From assembly GCA_039105265.1 (NCBI GenBank), contig JAPFFF010000005.1, positions 7,239,501 to 7,303,500 on the forward strand: 64,000 bases of DNA. The letters run 5' to 3'. Positions 1 through 7,785 of the stretch are shown here, one piece after another. The position numbers and the translations under genes are program-made. The DNA comes from Tritrichomonas musculus. Taxonomy: Eukaryota; Parabasalia; Tritrichomonadida; Tritrichomonadidae. The notes below the pieces were generated by a model, which worked only from the letters and a program-made list of their open reading frames with translations, made no database searches and had not been told where the DNA came from. Position 1 is the first letter of the stretch. Each line of letters starts with the position of its first letter.

Positions 1-48
1 TTCACTCACTGTTTGTTTTTTATTTGTTCTTTTGGTCCTTGTAGACAT
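1..48 (-). CDS. Start of a minus-strand gene cut by the window edge
   Basis: Reading the minus strand from an ATG at 48-46 gives 16 codons open to the window edge. The visible N-terminus is rich in Lys, Arg, Thr and Ser. It is divergent from the gene starting at 99, with a 50-bp AT-rich spacer carrying a T-run. The fragment is too short to identify. It is listed because it shows that the element continues to the left and that its genes are packed on both strands there. Confidence 0.45.
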   Translation of the reverse strand, partial: MSTRTKRTNKKQTVSE

Positions 49-98
49 CTTTTTTTATTTCGATAAAAAAATTGAATTAATTTTTAATTTGGTTCAAA

Positions 99-362
99 AT
101 GAATTCTTTACAAACTTCTTTAAATAATTTTGAAACCAAAAATAAACAATATTGGAATAAGATTAGAAAACAAATGACCAATATTTATCTCAATAAAGTT
201 GATGATAACAATGAATTGAAATTATTAGCATTGAATTTTATTAATAATGAATTAACTTTAGAAAATGAAATAATTAAAGATATTGAAGAAATTCAAATAA
301 TTATGAATAGAATAAAATCAAAATTAAATACAATGCATAATTTAAGAAGGAAGGTTTATTAA
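99..362 (+). CDS. Small coiled-coil protein, unknown function
   Basis: An 87-residue protein rich in Asn, Lys, Glu, Leu and Ile, predicted to be almost all helical, with heptad-like spacing of Leu/Ile between about residues 35 and 80. No catalytic motif or membrane segment is visible. Its stop overlaps the stop of the convergent minus-strand gene at 359-640 by a few bases, a compact virus-like arrangement. It is one of several short coiled-coil genes in the left part of the element (681, 2399, 7636, 8660, 9054, 9492). I do not recognise the family. Confidence 0.6.
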   Translation: MNSLQTSLNNFETKNKQYWNKIRKQMTNIYLNKVDDNNELKLLALNFINNELTLENEIIKDIEEIQIIMNRIKSKLNTMHNLRRKVY

Positions 363-640
363 ATTATTTTCAGTATATCGAGTTCATTTTTTTGAATCCA
401 TTTAATTAATTCTTCTCTTTCCATTTTTTCTGGTAAAGGAACTAATAGAACCCAAGAAGAATATTCAACCAAACTTTTCAATTTTTCAATTGGTTGTAAT
501 TTTGGATACATTAAAACATCAATGAAAGATGGACTTTTTCTTTCTAAATTAGTTCCCAAGTAAACAACATCAGAATCATTTGATTCTTCTTCTTCTTCCA
601 AAATTTTAGAAGACCAAATTTTCAATTGATTACTTGACAT
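359..640 (-). CDS. Small acidic protein, unknown function
   Basis: A 93-residue protein starting at the ATG complementary to 638-640. The N-terminal third contains a short acidic run (EEEEES followed by NDSD). The C-terminal half looks folded, with alternating hydrophobic residues (VLLVPLP) and a Glu/Lys-rich helix ending in Ile. The upstream spacer shared with the gene at 681 carries TCACT-type boxes facing both ways, so the two genes are probably co-regulated. I do not recognise the family. Confidence 0.6.
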   Translation of the reverse strand: MSSNQLKIWSSKILEEEEESNDSDVVYLGTNLERKSPSFIDVLMYPKLQPIEKLKSLVEYSSWVLLVPLPEKMEREELIKWIQKNELDILKII

Positions 641-662
641 TTTTCAAAGTGAACTGAACTAA

Positions 663-670
663 TCACTTCA
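663..670 (+). promoter_or_regulatory. Inr-like box TCACTTCA before the gene at 681
   Basis: The octamer TCACTTCA lies 10 bp before the ATG at 681. It matches the start of the known trichomonad initiator (TCAYTWYTCATTA type), and very short leaders are normal in this group. The same box recurs before many genes of the left part of the element. Confidence 0.6.
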
Positions 671-680
671 CTGAAAAATA

Positions 681-845
681 ATGAGTGAAGTTGAAATTGA
701 AAAGATTTGGAAAGAAATCTATAGTTTAAAAGAAAGATGTGTACATATTGAACAACAAATTAATGAAATTATGGTTTTAATTTCAACATTTATTAACAAA
801 AATTCAAATTTTAAAGAAACAAATGAAGAACCAAATAACCCTTGA
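681..845 (+). CDS. 54-residue coiled-coil protein
   Basis: A short open frame with ATG at 681 and TGA at 843-845, directly after an Inr-like box. The protein begins MSEVEIEKIWKEI and is a helix with hydrophobic residues at heptad spacing through about residue 40, then a polar tail ending in Pro. The stop is followed at once by AATAAAAAATTTT, a typical 3' end in this element. Its size and opening (MS, then Glu/Gln-rich helix) resemble the small proteins at 6412 and 9492, which may form a loose family. The role is unknown. Confidence 0.6.
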   Translation: MSEVEIEKIWKEIYSLKERCVHIEQQINEIMVLISTFINKNSNFKETNEEPNNP

Positions 846-908
846 ATAAAAAATTTTATTCCAACACTTAACTTTTTTTTCTCAAAAATTTTTTTATCAC
901 GTTATAAA

Positions 909-1235
909 ATGGAATTTATTTATTTAATTAGAGAAAGAGAATTTGTATATTCTAATCAAAATATTTATAAAATTGGACGAACAAATAATTCAATTAAAAT
1001 TAGAATGAATAATTATCCAAAAGATTCTGAGATTTTATTAATTGAACCCGTTATAAATTCAATTGAAATTGAAAATCAATTAATTAAAATTTTTGATGAA
1101 GAATTTTCAAAAGCTTATACAAAAGATGGTTTAGAAATAATTGGAAATGAATATTATCAAGGAGATTTGAATAAAATGATATATTTGATAAGAACATATA
1201 TTAGAAATCATTGTTCCGATAAAATTTTAATTTAA
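909..1235 (+). CDS. GIY-YIG-superfamily protein of T5orf172/MUG113 type
   Basis: A 108-residue protein with the hallmarks of the T5orf172/MUG113 branch of the GIY-YIG nuclease fold: FIYLI near the N-terminus (3-7), YKIGRT (20-25), an Arg at about 32 followed by NNYP, an acidic residue in the next helix (SIEIENQL, 51-58) and a C-terminal EYYQGD (81-86). Proteins of this fold are scattered through phages and giant viruses, often beside Bro/KilA-N domains, and some are nucleases. Activity is not demonstrated here. It could act on DNA during replication or against host DNA. Its stop abuts the promoter of the next gene. Confidence 0.7.
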   Translation: MEFIYLIREREFVYSNQNIYKIGRTNNSIKIRMNNYPKDSEILLIEPVINSIEIENQLIKIFDEEFSKAYTKDGLEIIGNEYYQGDLNKMIYLIRTYIRNHCSDKILI

Positions 1236-1240
1236 TGACT

Positions 1241-1246
1241 TCACTT
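1241..1246 (+). promoter_or_regulatory. Inr-like TCACTT that sets the start at 1265
   Basis: TCACTT lies just after an upstream in-frame ATG at 1235 and 19 bp before the ATG at 1265. If transcription starts in this box, as at other genes here, only the 1265 ATG would be in the mRNA, so the shorter protein is preferred. Confidence 0.5.
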
Positions 1247-1264
1247 TTTTTTAAAAAAACAAAA

Positions 1265-1468
1265 ATGTCTGAAAACAATTTCAAAGATTTCTATGATTCC
1301 TTACCTTTTGGTACATATTCACTTATTGAATTGACTGATTTATATAATCAATTCTTTGGAACAAATTTAACAAAAAAAGAATTGTTAATTAAAGAACCAG
1401 AAATTGATAGTTTATTTTTATGTTGGAAAGAAAATGTTTTAGATTTTGAAAAAATTAAAAGGGATTGA
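1265..1468 (+). CDS. 67-residue protein, unknown function
   Basis: A small protein beginning MSENNFKDFYDSLPFG. The frame could open earlier at an ATG overlapping the previous stop (1235), but the Inr-like box falls between the two ATGs, so 1265 is chosen. The sequence is mixed alpha/beta-like, has no membrane segment and ends in a charged Lys/Arg/Asp tail. The stop runs into TGAATAAAAAATTTT, the usual 3' end of this region. I do not recognise it. Confidence 0.6.
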   Translation: MSENNFKDFYDSLPFGTYSLIELTDLYNQFFGTNLTKKELLIKEPEIDSLFLCWKENVLDFEKIKRD

Positions 1469-1481
1469 ATAAAAAATTTTA

Positions 1482-1489
1482 TCACTTCA
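1482..1489 (+). promoter_or_regulatory. Inr-like box TCACTTCA before the gene at 1499
   Basis: TCACTTCA followed by a T-run lies 9 bp before the ATG at 1499 and within 15 bp of the previous gene's stop, so the terminator and promoter of neighbouring genes are fused into one short spacer. Confidence 0.6.
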
Positions 1490-1498
1490 CTTTTTTTA

Positions 1499-1684
1499 AT
1501 GACTTTTGCTCAAGAGTTTGAATATGAGGAAGATGTTGAAGAAGAAGAATTTGAAGAAGATGAGGAGGAAGAAGAAACCGAAGAAATAGAAGAAGAAGAT
1601 GAAGAAGAAGAAGATTTCATTACTTCAGAAGAATTTGACCTTATGATGTCAATGATTATGTCAAATATGAAAGCTAATGAATAA
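1499..1684 (+). CDS. Highly acidic 61-residue protein
   Basis: Residues about 7-40 are nearly all Glu and Asp, followed by a short amphipathic Met-rich helix (MMSMIMSNM). Such a protein could act as a DNA mimic or histone/basic-protein chaperone, or as an activation-type tail, but this is inference from composition only. The neighbouring gene at 1743 has a similar acidic run and may be a relative. Low complexity means that matches to other acidic proteins would not be informative. Confidence 0.6.
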   Translation: MTFAQEFEYEEDVEEEEFEEDEEEEETEEIEEEDEEEEDFITSEEFDLMMSMIMSNMKANE

Positions 1685-1713
1685 AAAATTTTAAACTTTT
1701 TCTATTTATTATT

Positions 1714-1723
1714 TCACTTCATT
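1714..1723 (+). promoter_or_regulatory. Inr-like box TCACTTCATT before the gene at 1743
   Basis: TCACTTCATT, followed by a second TCATT, lies 19 bp before the ATG at 1743. It is one of the better matches to the trichomonad initiator in the window. Confidence 0.6.
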
Positions 1724-1742
1724 ATTTCATTTTTTTTTTAAA

Positions 1743-1895
1743 ATGTCTGGACAACAAAAACCTCAACAAAACTTTTCTGAAGAAGAAGAGGAGGAAGAAG
1801 AATACATTGATATTACTTCTGAAAATGAAGGATTCAATCCTTTGATAACATTAATGATTCTACTTGATTATTGGTTTTTCATAAATAAACATTGA
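1743..1895 (+). CDS. 50-residue acidic, tail-anchored-like protein
   Basis: An ATG at 1743 opens a 50-codon frame ending in TGA at 1893-1895. A Gln-rich start is followed by eight consecutive Glu and then, near the C-terminus, a hydrophobic stretch (LITLMILLDYWFFI) that could be a tail anchor. The order of soluble acidic head and C-terminal membrane segment suggests a small membrane-associated accessory protein. It shares the acidic character of the preceding gene. Confidence 0.55.
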   Translation: MSGQQKPQQNFSEEEEEEEEYIDITSENEGFNPLITLMILLDYWFFINKH

Positions 1896-1927
1896 ATTTT
1901 TTTTCATTAATTTTTTCTATATTTTAA

Positions 1928-2377
1928 ATGTCTAAAAAGAATCAAATTGTATTATTACCTTTAACTTGGAATATTCAATATAATCATTGTCCAAAAGATT
2001 ATAAAGGTATTCCACGTACAATTTATTGTACAATGTGTTCAGACCCAAAAATTGATTTGACTTGGTTTGTAGGTGATTTATATAGTTGGATTTTTTTGGA
2101 TGAATTCAAAAAAGATTGGGATGCAATTATAAATTATGCAAAAAGTAAAAAATATTCAGTATCTGGTGAAATTTTAGGTGTTCAATCAAAAGAAATTGAT
2201 GGTGAAGTTTCAGATAAAGATAAGAAAAAAGTTAAAATAACATTCAAAAATGGAACTTACACATCAAGTGATTGTGATTTTCCAATTGGAGATAATTATA
2301 TTGACCATTATTTACCAAGAACAAATAAACCTCTACCTTCAAATTATTATCCAAACAAAAAACAAAAAGCAAAATAA
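1928..2377 (+). CDS. 149-residue protein, unknown function
   Basis: A clear frame with good coding character. The protein is rich in Lys, Tyr, Asp and Trp and has no membrane segment. It contains two Cys close together (YCTMCSD, about 33-39), another Cys near 21 and one near 115, which might bind a metal, and a Pro/Lys/Asn-rich basic tail. A TCATTA box lies about 19 bp before the ATG. No family is recognised. Its place between small accessory genes and the polymerase suggests an early role. Confidence 0.65.
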   Translation: MSKKNQIVLLPLTWNIQYNHCPKDYKGIPRTIYCTMCSDPKIDLTWFVGDLYSWIFLDEFKKDWDAIINYAKSKKYSVSGEILGVQSKEIDGEVSDKDKKKVKITFKNGTYTSSDCDFPIGDNYIDHYLPRTNKPLPSNYYPNKKQKAK

Positions 2378-2398
2378 GATAATTTAAAAATTCTTTTT

Positions 2399-2662
2399 TT
2401 ATTCAGAATTTAAAGTTTGTTTTTCAATTTCATCCAATCTCTCTTGGATTTCTTTTAATTCATTAGCGTCTGGAGTTTCATTTGAGTCAATTTTTGTTTG
2501 GAGTTCTGAAATTTTCTGTCTTAACGTGAAAATTTCTTTTACGATTAACCATTCCATGCTATCAATTCTTTTAGCAAGATATTCATAAGAAGGCATATTT
2601 GAACATCTTTTTTCTAAGAATTCAATTCTTTCTTTTAATGTTTTCTTTTCTAAGAGAGACAT
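2399..2662 (-). CDS. 87-residue coiled-coil protein
   Basis: Starts at the ATG complementary to 2660-2662. It is strongly heptad-patterned (LKERIEFLEKR; LRQKISELQTKI; LKEIQERLDEIEKQ) and probably forms a homodimeric or trimeric coiled coil. It is divergent from the DNA polymerase gene, with a 76-bp spacer carrying Inr-like boxes on both strands, so the two are likely expressed together. The function is unknown. Confidence 0.65.
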   Translation of the reverse strand: MSLLEKKTLKERIEFLEKRCSNMPSYEYLAKRIDSMEWLIVKEIFTLRQKISELQTKIDSNETPDANELKEIQERLDEIEKQTLNSE

Positions 2663-2726
2663 TCAATTAAAGTGAAATGAAGTTCATATAACAAAATTTT
2701 AAACTTTTTTATCTCACCTATTTTTA

Positions 2727-2737
2727 TCACTTCATTA
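2727..2737 (+). promoter_or_regulatory. Inr-like TCACTTCATTA of the DNA polymerase gene
   Basis: TCACTTCATTA is the best match in the window to the trichomonad initiator consensus and ends one base before the ATG at 2739. Initiation at the A of this box would leave a leader of about ten bases, as is normal in trichomonads. A box in the opposite direction (TCACTTTA on the minus strand, 2668-2675) serves the divergent gene. Confidence 0.7.
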
Positions 2738-2738
2738 A

Positions 2739-5700
2739 ATGACAAATTTATTATCAACACCAGATAGTAGATTAATTCAAATTCATAATAATTTGTATGG
2801 CGATTCAAGCTCTTTTGAAAGTTTCTTAGAAGAAAACAAAGGAAATAAAATCCAAGCAAAAAAAGACATCATTGATTCAATTAAAAGTGCTCTCCATGAA
2901 AATAATTATGATGGTGGTGATAATTCTGAAGCTATTTATTGGTTTTCAAGAGGGATTTCAAATAAATTAAGAAGAAATGCTAATAGATATCAAAATAGAG
3001 AAATTCCATTAATTCAATTACCTCCACCACCACCTCCACCAAGAGAACCAGAAAGATATATTGATTCTGATGTAGGTTTATTTAATAATATTCAAAATCT
3101 TTTAAAAAGTCAAAGAAGAGCAACTGATGATTCAGCTTTGCACACAAAATTTCATAGATGGAAGAAATTAGAAACAAAACAAGATAAATTAGTTGAAGAA
3201 ATTATGACTAATTTATACAAAAATCCTGATAATTGGGAAATCAATTTTGAACAATTGAATAATCAAGGAAGAACGTTATTATGCCCAAAATTAGCAAAAT
3301 TTTTTGATGATGTTGTTTCCCATCATGAAATGAATAGACAATATTTAATTTCATATTGTGTTAATAGACAGTGGCATACAATGCCTTTAATTCCTGAAAA
3401 TTATAATCAATTAAGGCAAAATTTAACAAGGTCAAATTTTATATTTTCAATTGATAAAACTCCAGCAGAATTTTTTTATGATAAAGGTGCTCAAAAAGTT
3501 CCTGCATGGTCATTATTTTCAGGTATAAGATTTTATAGAAATCCAAGAGTTGATACATATTCTGATAGAGGTGGTGAATTCTTTAGTTATTTGGTCAAAG
3601 AACAAGTTCCTCAATGTATCAAAGATTATTTAATTAAATTACAAATTTTTGATAAATTAACTGACGATAGAAATAAATTTAAACAACGTTCAGAATTAAA
3701 TGATTGTTGTTTTGTTTATGCTTTATCTCAAACTGATGATTATTCAATTGAAGAATTAAATCAAATTAGATTAAGAATTCAAAATAGATATTTATCTCAA
3801 AATGCAATTAATCAATTATGTTCTGAATTTAAAATTCATTTAAAATTAACTTTTATTGATGAAGATTTTGAAGGAAGAAATAAAAAGCAAACCGTTAAAC
3901 CGTATTCAAATTCTAAACGTAAAAATTATTTAGGTGTTGAAAAAGATGAAGCAAATCATATTCATCATTTCAATATATTTCAAAAACATTATTTCATTGA
4001 AGAAAAAACCCCTTTTAGTACCTATTATATGAAAAATTATGAAGAAATAAATGATGAAACAAAATTTGATAAAGAATACGTTTTAACTTCAAAACATAAT
4101 AATCAAAGATATTGGAGGAAATCTAAATATTTCATTAGTTCCTCAAATTTAGTTCGATTATTATTTAAAAAGAATTTATTTAAACCAATAACTTATGGTG
4201 AATATTCAATTCTCAATACAATTTATTATAATGAAATTGAGAATGATGTTTCAAATATTAAATTAGAATTTGATAAGAATTTTTGTACTCAATTAATTGA
4301 ACCTAAGAAATATAAAGAACCTAAGAAAAAATTCTATCAAACTTATTGGTATTGTGATTTTGAAGCTGATGTTTCAGGTAAAATTCATAGACCTTATATG
4401 TGTGTTATTCAAAATGAAAATGGAACCGTTAACAAAACTTTTAGAGGAAAAAATTGTAATATTAAATTATTAGAATTTTTACCTGATGAATCAATTATTT
4501 ATTTTCATAATTTATCTTATGATATTAGAATGTTAGCTTCATTTGGTATTCAAAAGTCAATAATTAAAGGAACTAAAACAATGATGACCGATATAAATTT
4601 CAAAGGGAAAATTTTACATTTCAAAGATACTTTACCAATTTTGAATTGTAAATTAGAAAAATTACCTAAAATGTTTAATTTAACTTCTGAATTAGGTGAA
4701 ATTAAAAAAGAAATTTTCCCTTACAAATATTATACGTTAGACCGATTAATTTATAATAGAGGGAAAATTTCAGAAGCAGGTCAAAATGAAGATAAAAAAT
4801 GGTCAAATGAAGATTATTTAAATTTTGTTAGAAATATTGATTCAATTCCTGGTTGTAGAATTAATAATTTTGAATTTGATATGTATAAATATTCTCAATT
4901 TTATTGTGAACAAGATGTTAATATTTTAAGATTAGGTTTCAATAAATTTAGAAAAGGTTTCTTAGATGATTTCAAAATTGACCCTTTTAAATTTATTTCA
5001 ATAAGTTCTTTGGCAAATGAAGTTTTTAATAGAAAAGTTTATTACGGTAAGAATTTATATAAAATTGGTGGAGTTGTTAGAAAATTTTGTTCTCATGCAA
5101 TTTATGGAGGAAGATGCATGACTGCATATAACAAAAAGTGGCATACAATGATAAATTTAACCGATTTTGATGCAAAAAGTTTATATCCAAGTGCAATGAG
5201 AAGATTATATACAGTTGAAGGAATCCCACAAGTCATCTCACCTGACCAATTAAACATTGAATTCTTATCAAAACAAGGTGCTTATATTGTTGAAATTGAA
5301 ATTTCAAAAGTTAACAAACATTATGCTTTTCCATTAATTGTTAGAAAAGTTAATGGAATAAATTTAAATGATGACAAATTAAAAGAAGGTGAAAAAATTA
5401 AGATGATAGTTGATAATATTTATTTAGAAGATTTAATTGAATTTCAAAAAATTGAATACAAAATTTTGAGAGGCTATTATTGGTCTGGAAAAAGAGATTA
5501 TACAATTCAAGAAGAAATTCAAAAAATATTTGATAAAAGAACAGAATATCAAAAAGAAAAAAATCCGTTGCAAGAATTATATAAATTAATTATGAATTCT
5601 TGTTATGGAAAAACAATTGAAAGACCTGTTGAAAAAGATTGGAAATATTTAAAGAAAGGTGATGAATTAAATAAATTTTGGACCAAAAATTATAATAAAA

Positions 5701-6353
5701 TTGTTGAATCAATTGAATTAAATGATTCAGAAATTTCAGCCGTTAAAACATTGAAACCAATTGATAAACATTTCAATTTTTCTTTGTTAGGAATTCAAGT
5801 TCTTTCAATGTCTAAAAGAATTATGAATGAAGTTATGTGTTTAGCTTTTGATAAAGGTTGTCATATTTATTATGTCGATACAGATAGTTTTATGATTGAA
5901 TGCCCTGATTTAGTTAAATTAGAAGTTGAATATGAAAAGAAATACAATAGAAAATTGATAGGAAATAATCTAGGTCAATTTCATTGTGATTTTCCTTCAA
6001 TTAAAGACCATGATGAAATGCCATGGTCAATTGAAGCTTATTTTCTAATGAAAAAAATGTATATTCACAAAATAACTGATTCAACTAATGAAATTGATTA
6101 TGTTATTCGAGGAAAAGGAATAACATTAAATTCAATTTATCATGCAGCTAATTCAAAATTCAAAGGTGATTTAATGAAACTTTATGAATACTTATTTAAC
6201 GGAAAAAGTATTCAATTTGATTTAACTCAAGGACAACCATGTTTTTCAATGAACAAAGATATGACCGTTTCAACTTTAAATGAATTCTTCAGAAATATAA
6301 AAACAAATTATGAAGAAGGAAAAAGAGAAAAATATTTTGAATATTCTAAATAA
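2739..6353 (+). CDS. polB: Protein-primed family B DNA polymerase
   Basis: A 1,204-residue replicative DNA polymerase of the protein-primed family B, the hallmark of Mavericks. The 3'-5' exonuclease motifs are visible: Exo I DFEA (about 540), Exo II FHNLSYDIR (about 590) and Exo III YCEQDV (about 725). Polymerase motif A is DFDAKSLYPS (about 809), motif B KLIMNSCYGKT (about 950) and motif C YVDTDS (about 1047), followed by a Lys/Tyr motif near MKKMY. The first 530 residues are extra. They include a Pro run (about 92-99) and, around 320-430, a Cys motif NDCCFVYAL and a later His motif reminiscent of OTU-like cysteine proteases reported in related polymerases; that part is inference. It should copy the linear element from a terminal protein primer. 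Confidence 0.96.
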   Translation: MTNLLSTPDSRLIQIHNNLYGDSSSFESFLEENKGNKIQAKKDIIDSIKSALHENNYDGGDNSEAIYWFSRGISNKLRRNANRYQNREIPLIQLPPPPPPPREPERYIDSDVGLFNNIQNLLKSQRRATDDSALHTKFHRWKKLETKQDKLVEEIMTNLYKNPDNWEINFEQLNNQGRTLLCPKLAKFFDDVVSHHEMNRQYLISYCVNRQWHTMPLIPENYNQLRQNLTRSNFIFSIDKTPAEFFYDKGAQKVPAWSLFSGIRFYRNPRVDTYSDRGGEFFSYLVKEQVPQCIKDYLIKLQIFDKLTDDRNKFKQRSELNDCCFVYALSQTDDYSIEELNQIRLRIQNRYLSQNAINQLCSEFKIHLKLTFIDEDFEGRNKKQTVKPYSNSKRKNYLGVEKDEANHIHHFNIFQKHYFIEEKTPFSTYYMKNYEEINDETKFDKEYVLTSKHNNQRYWRKSKYFISSSNLVRLLFKKNLFKPITYGEYSILNTIYYNEIENDVSNIKLEFDKNFCTQLIEPKKYKEPKKKFYQTYWYCDFEADVSGKIHRPYMCVIQNENGTVNKTFRGKNCNIKLLEFLPDESIIYFHNLSYDIRMLASFGIQKSIIKGTKTMMTDINFKGKILHFKDTLPILNCKLEKLPKMFNLTSELGEIKKEIFPYKYYTLDRLIYNRGKISEAGQNEDKKWSNEDYLNFVRNIDSIPGCRINNFEFDMYKYSQFYCEQDVNILRLGFNKFRKGFLDDFKIDPFKFISISSLANEVFNRKVYYGKNLYKIGGVVRKFCSHAIYGGRCMTAYNKKWHTMINLTDFDAKSLYPSAMRRLYTVEGIPQVISPDQLNIEFLSKQGAYIVEIEISKVNKHYAFPLIVRKVNGINLNDDKLKEGEKIKMIVDNIYLEDLIEFQKIEYKILRGYYWSGKRDYTIQEEIQKIFDKRTEYQKEKNPLQELYKLIMNSCYGKTIERPVEKDWKYLKKGDELNKFWTKNYNKIVESIELNDSEISAVKTLKPIDKHFNFSLLGIQVLSMSKRIMNEVMCLAFDKGCHIYYVDTDSFMIECPDLVKLEVEYEKKYNRKLIGNNLGQFHCDFPSIKDHDEMPWSIEAYFLMKKMYIHKITDSTNEIDYVIRGKGITLNSIYHAANSKFKGDLMKLYEYLFNGKSIQFDLTQGQPCFSMNKDMTVSTLNEFFRNIKTNYEEGKREKYFEYSK

Positions 6354-6365
6354 ACTTTTTGAATT

Positions 6366-6401
6366 AAAATTTTAGCCGTTTATTTTCACTTCATCACTTC
6401 A
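6366..6401 (+). promoter_or_regulatory. Promoter module, copy 1 (TTTAGCCGTTTATTT plus TCACTTCA)
   Basis: A 36-bp block found again at 9450-9485 with a single mismatch. It has an upstream TTTAGCCGTTTATTT segment and two TCAC boxes, the second (TCACTTCA) 10 bp before the ATG at 6412. CCGTT is the complement of the AACGG core bound by Myb proteins, so a Myb-type activator is a reasonable guess. Conservation of spacer as well as boxes suggests function or recent copying. Confidence 0.6.
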
Positions 6402-6411
6402 CTTTTATTTA

Positions 6412-6573
6412 ATGTCCAATAATGAATTTGAAGAATTAAAACAACAAGTGAATATCAATACTGTTCAAATTCAATGGTGGAAAAATATTGTATCTATTTG
6501 GATTGCTATACAAATTACAACAATTATGTTTTTGGGTTTCTATTATTTAATTAAATTATCACAAAAAGTTTAA
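6412..6573 (+). CDS. 53-residue single-pass membrane protein
   Basis: ATG at 6412, stop TAA at 6571-6573. A polar helical head (FEELKQQVNINTVQIQWW) is followed by one hydrophobic segment (about residues 26-46, IVSIWIAIQITTIMFLGFYY) and a short basic tail. It lies directly behind the duplicated promoter module. It could be a small membrane or virion-membrane protein. There is no family match that I can name. Confidence 0.6.
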   Translation: MSNNEFEELKQQVNINTVQIQWWKNIVSIWIAIQITTIMFLGFYYLIKLSQKV

Positions 6574-6610
6574 ATAAAAAAATCGTTTTTTTTATTCATT
6601 ATCTTTATTT

Positions 6611-7603
6611 TTAAAATGAAACGATTAATGGAATTTGAAAGATGAATTCACCATATTCATCATTTTGCTGTTCATAAATTATATCAATTCCATTATTAGA
6701 GTAAGAATATGAATTTTCTTCTTCTGAAAATTTCATTGTTTGAGTGGATTGAGTAGATTTGAATTCTATTTCTGAACAAGTTTCATTTTCTACTGGTTGT
6801 TTCTTCTTTTTGCCATACAAAATTACAATAACCAATAGAATTAATAGAATTCCAACTCCACAAAACACAAAGATTCCAATCAGTAATGCAAAATTTCTAT
6901 TATTTCTTGGCTTTTCTTTGAGAATTCCAATCAAATTTTCAGCATCAGGTGAATTTTCTAGTGAACTTTCAATTTCTAGTGAACTGTCTAGTGAACTTTC
7001 CTCTGAACTTTCAATTTCAGTTGGATTCATTGATGGACTCTCAATTTCTAGTGAACTGTCTAGTGAACTTTCCAATGAACTTTCAATTTCAGTTGGATTC
7101 ATTGATGGACTCTCAATTTCTAGTGAACTTTCCTCTGAACTTTCAATTTCAGTTGGACTAATTGAAGGACTTTCAGTAGGTGTTTCAATTGGACTTCTAG
7201 AAACAGTTGGTAGAGGTAATGAACCTGAATAAGAAACCCAACACAAATTAATGTTATCAGAACTAACAATTTCGAGTTCATGTTCTTTGTAATCAAACAT
7301 TGGAGAGTAATATTGAGTTCTGAATTTGTATTCAGGTTGGTTCAAAGCAACTTCAGCTAATTGAACCCCATCAAAGAAAACTGTGAAATTTCCATAATCA
7401 GCATTGGAAATTGCATGGATTCTGAATTCTTGTCCCCAAAATGAAATTTTATGTCTGAATTCTGTTCCATCATTTTCCTTAAAGCAACAATAATATTGTG
7501 AGGCATCACATGTCAACTTTGAGTTTATTACATTATCTTCATAGAATCGATAAACAGTTGTTGAACAAGAACAGAAAAGAACAATGAAAATGAGAAACAA
7601 CAT
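6611..7603 (-). CDS. Type I membrane surface protein with repeat stalk
   Basis: A 330-residue protein with a clear secretory layout. There is a hydrophobic signal peptide (about 1-14), then a beta-rich Cys-containing head (about 20-130; with GNFTVFFDG and LCWVSYSG) that resembles the carbohydrate-binding-like beta-sandwich heads of trichomonad surface proteins. A Ser/Glu/Pro-rich stalk of near-identical SSLEIESPSMNPTEIE repeats follows (about 145-225), then one membrane helix (about 236-260), a KKKK stop-transfer and a Tyr-containing cytosolic tail. Such a product would sit on the host surface or in a virion envelope. It may be a captured host gene. The receptor-binding role is inference. Confidence 0.75.
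   Translation of the reverse strand: MLFLIFIVLFCSCSTTVYRFYEDNVINSKLTCDASQYYCCFKENDGTEFRHKISFWGQEFRIHAISNADYGNFTVFFDGVQLAEVALNQPEYKFRTQYYSPMFDYKEHELEIVSSDNINLCWVSYSGSLPLPTVSRSPIETPTESPSISPTEIESSEESSLEIESPSMNPTEIESSLESSLDSSLEIESPSMNPTEIESSEESSLDSSLEIESSLENSPDAENLIGILKEKPRNNRNFALLIGIFVFCGVGILLILLVIVILYGKKKKQPVENETCSEIEFKSTQSTQTMKFSEEENSYSYSNNGIDIIYEQQNDEYGEFIFQIPLIVSF
6955..7180 (-). repeat. In-frame repeats in the stalk of the surface protein
   Basis: Short near-identical direct repeats encode alternating Ser/Glu/Leu and Asn-Pro-Thr-Glu segments. The copies differ little at DNA level, pointing to recent expansion or contraction by slippage, as in surface-protein stalks under selection for length. 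Confidence 0.7.
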
Positions 7604-7635
7604 CTAAAAAAAATGAATTTTAGTGAAATGACTTT

Positions 7636-7785
7636 TTATTTATTCAATTTTTGAATTAATTTAATAGTTCTTTTCAACTCTATCATTTTCGAAAGATTAT
7701 TCAATCTTTTGGCTTCTTTATATTTATCAATTAGAGATGATAAATAATTGTCAACTTTGATTGGTAATTGTTTAAATTCACTCAT
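7636..7785 (-). CDS. 49-residue helical protein
   Basis: ATG complementary to 7783-7785, stop at 7636-7638. The product is a Lys/Leu/Ile-rich helix with heptad spacing (YLSSLIDKYKEAKRL; MIELKRTIKLIQKLNK). The minus-strand upstream region reads TCACTTCATTTTTCCGTTTATTTG, combining the Inr-like box and the CCGTTTATTT motif of the duplicated promoter modules. The function is unknown. Confidence 0.55.
   Translation of the reverse strand: MSEFKQLPIKVDNYLSSLIDKYKEAKRLNNLSKMIELKRTIKLIQKLNK

Noticed and set aside
6759-7232. Plus-strand frames opposite the surface-protein gene
   Set aside because: They arise from the repeat stalk read on the other strand; the minus-strand protein has signal peptide, stalk and membrane helix.
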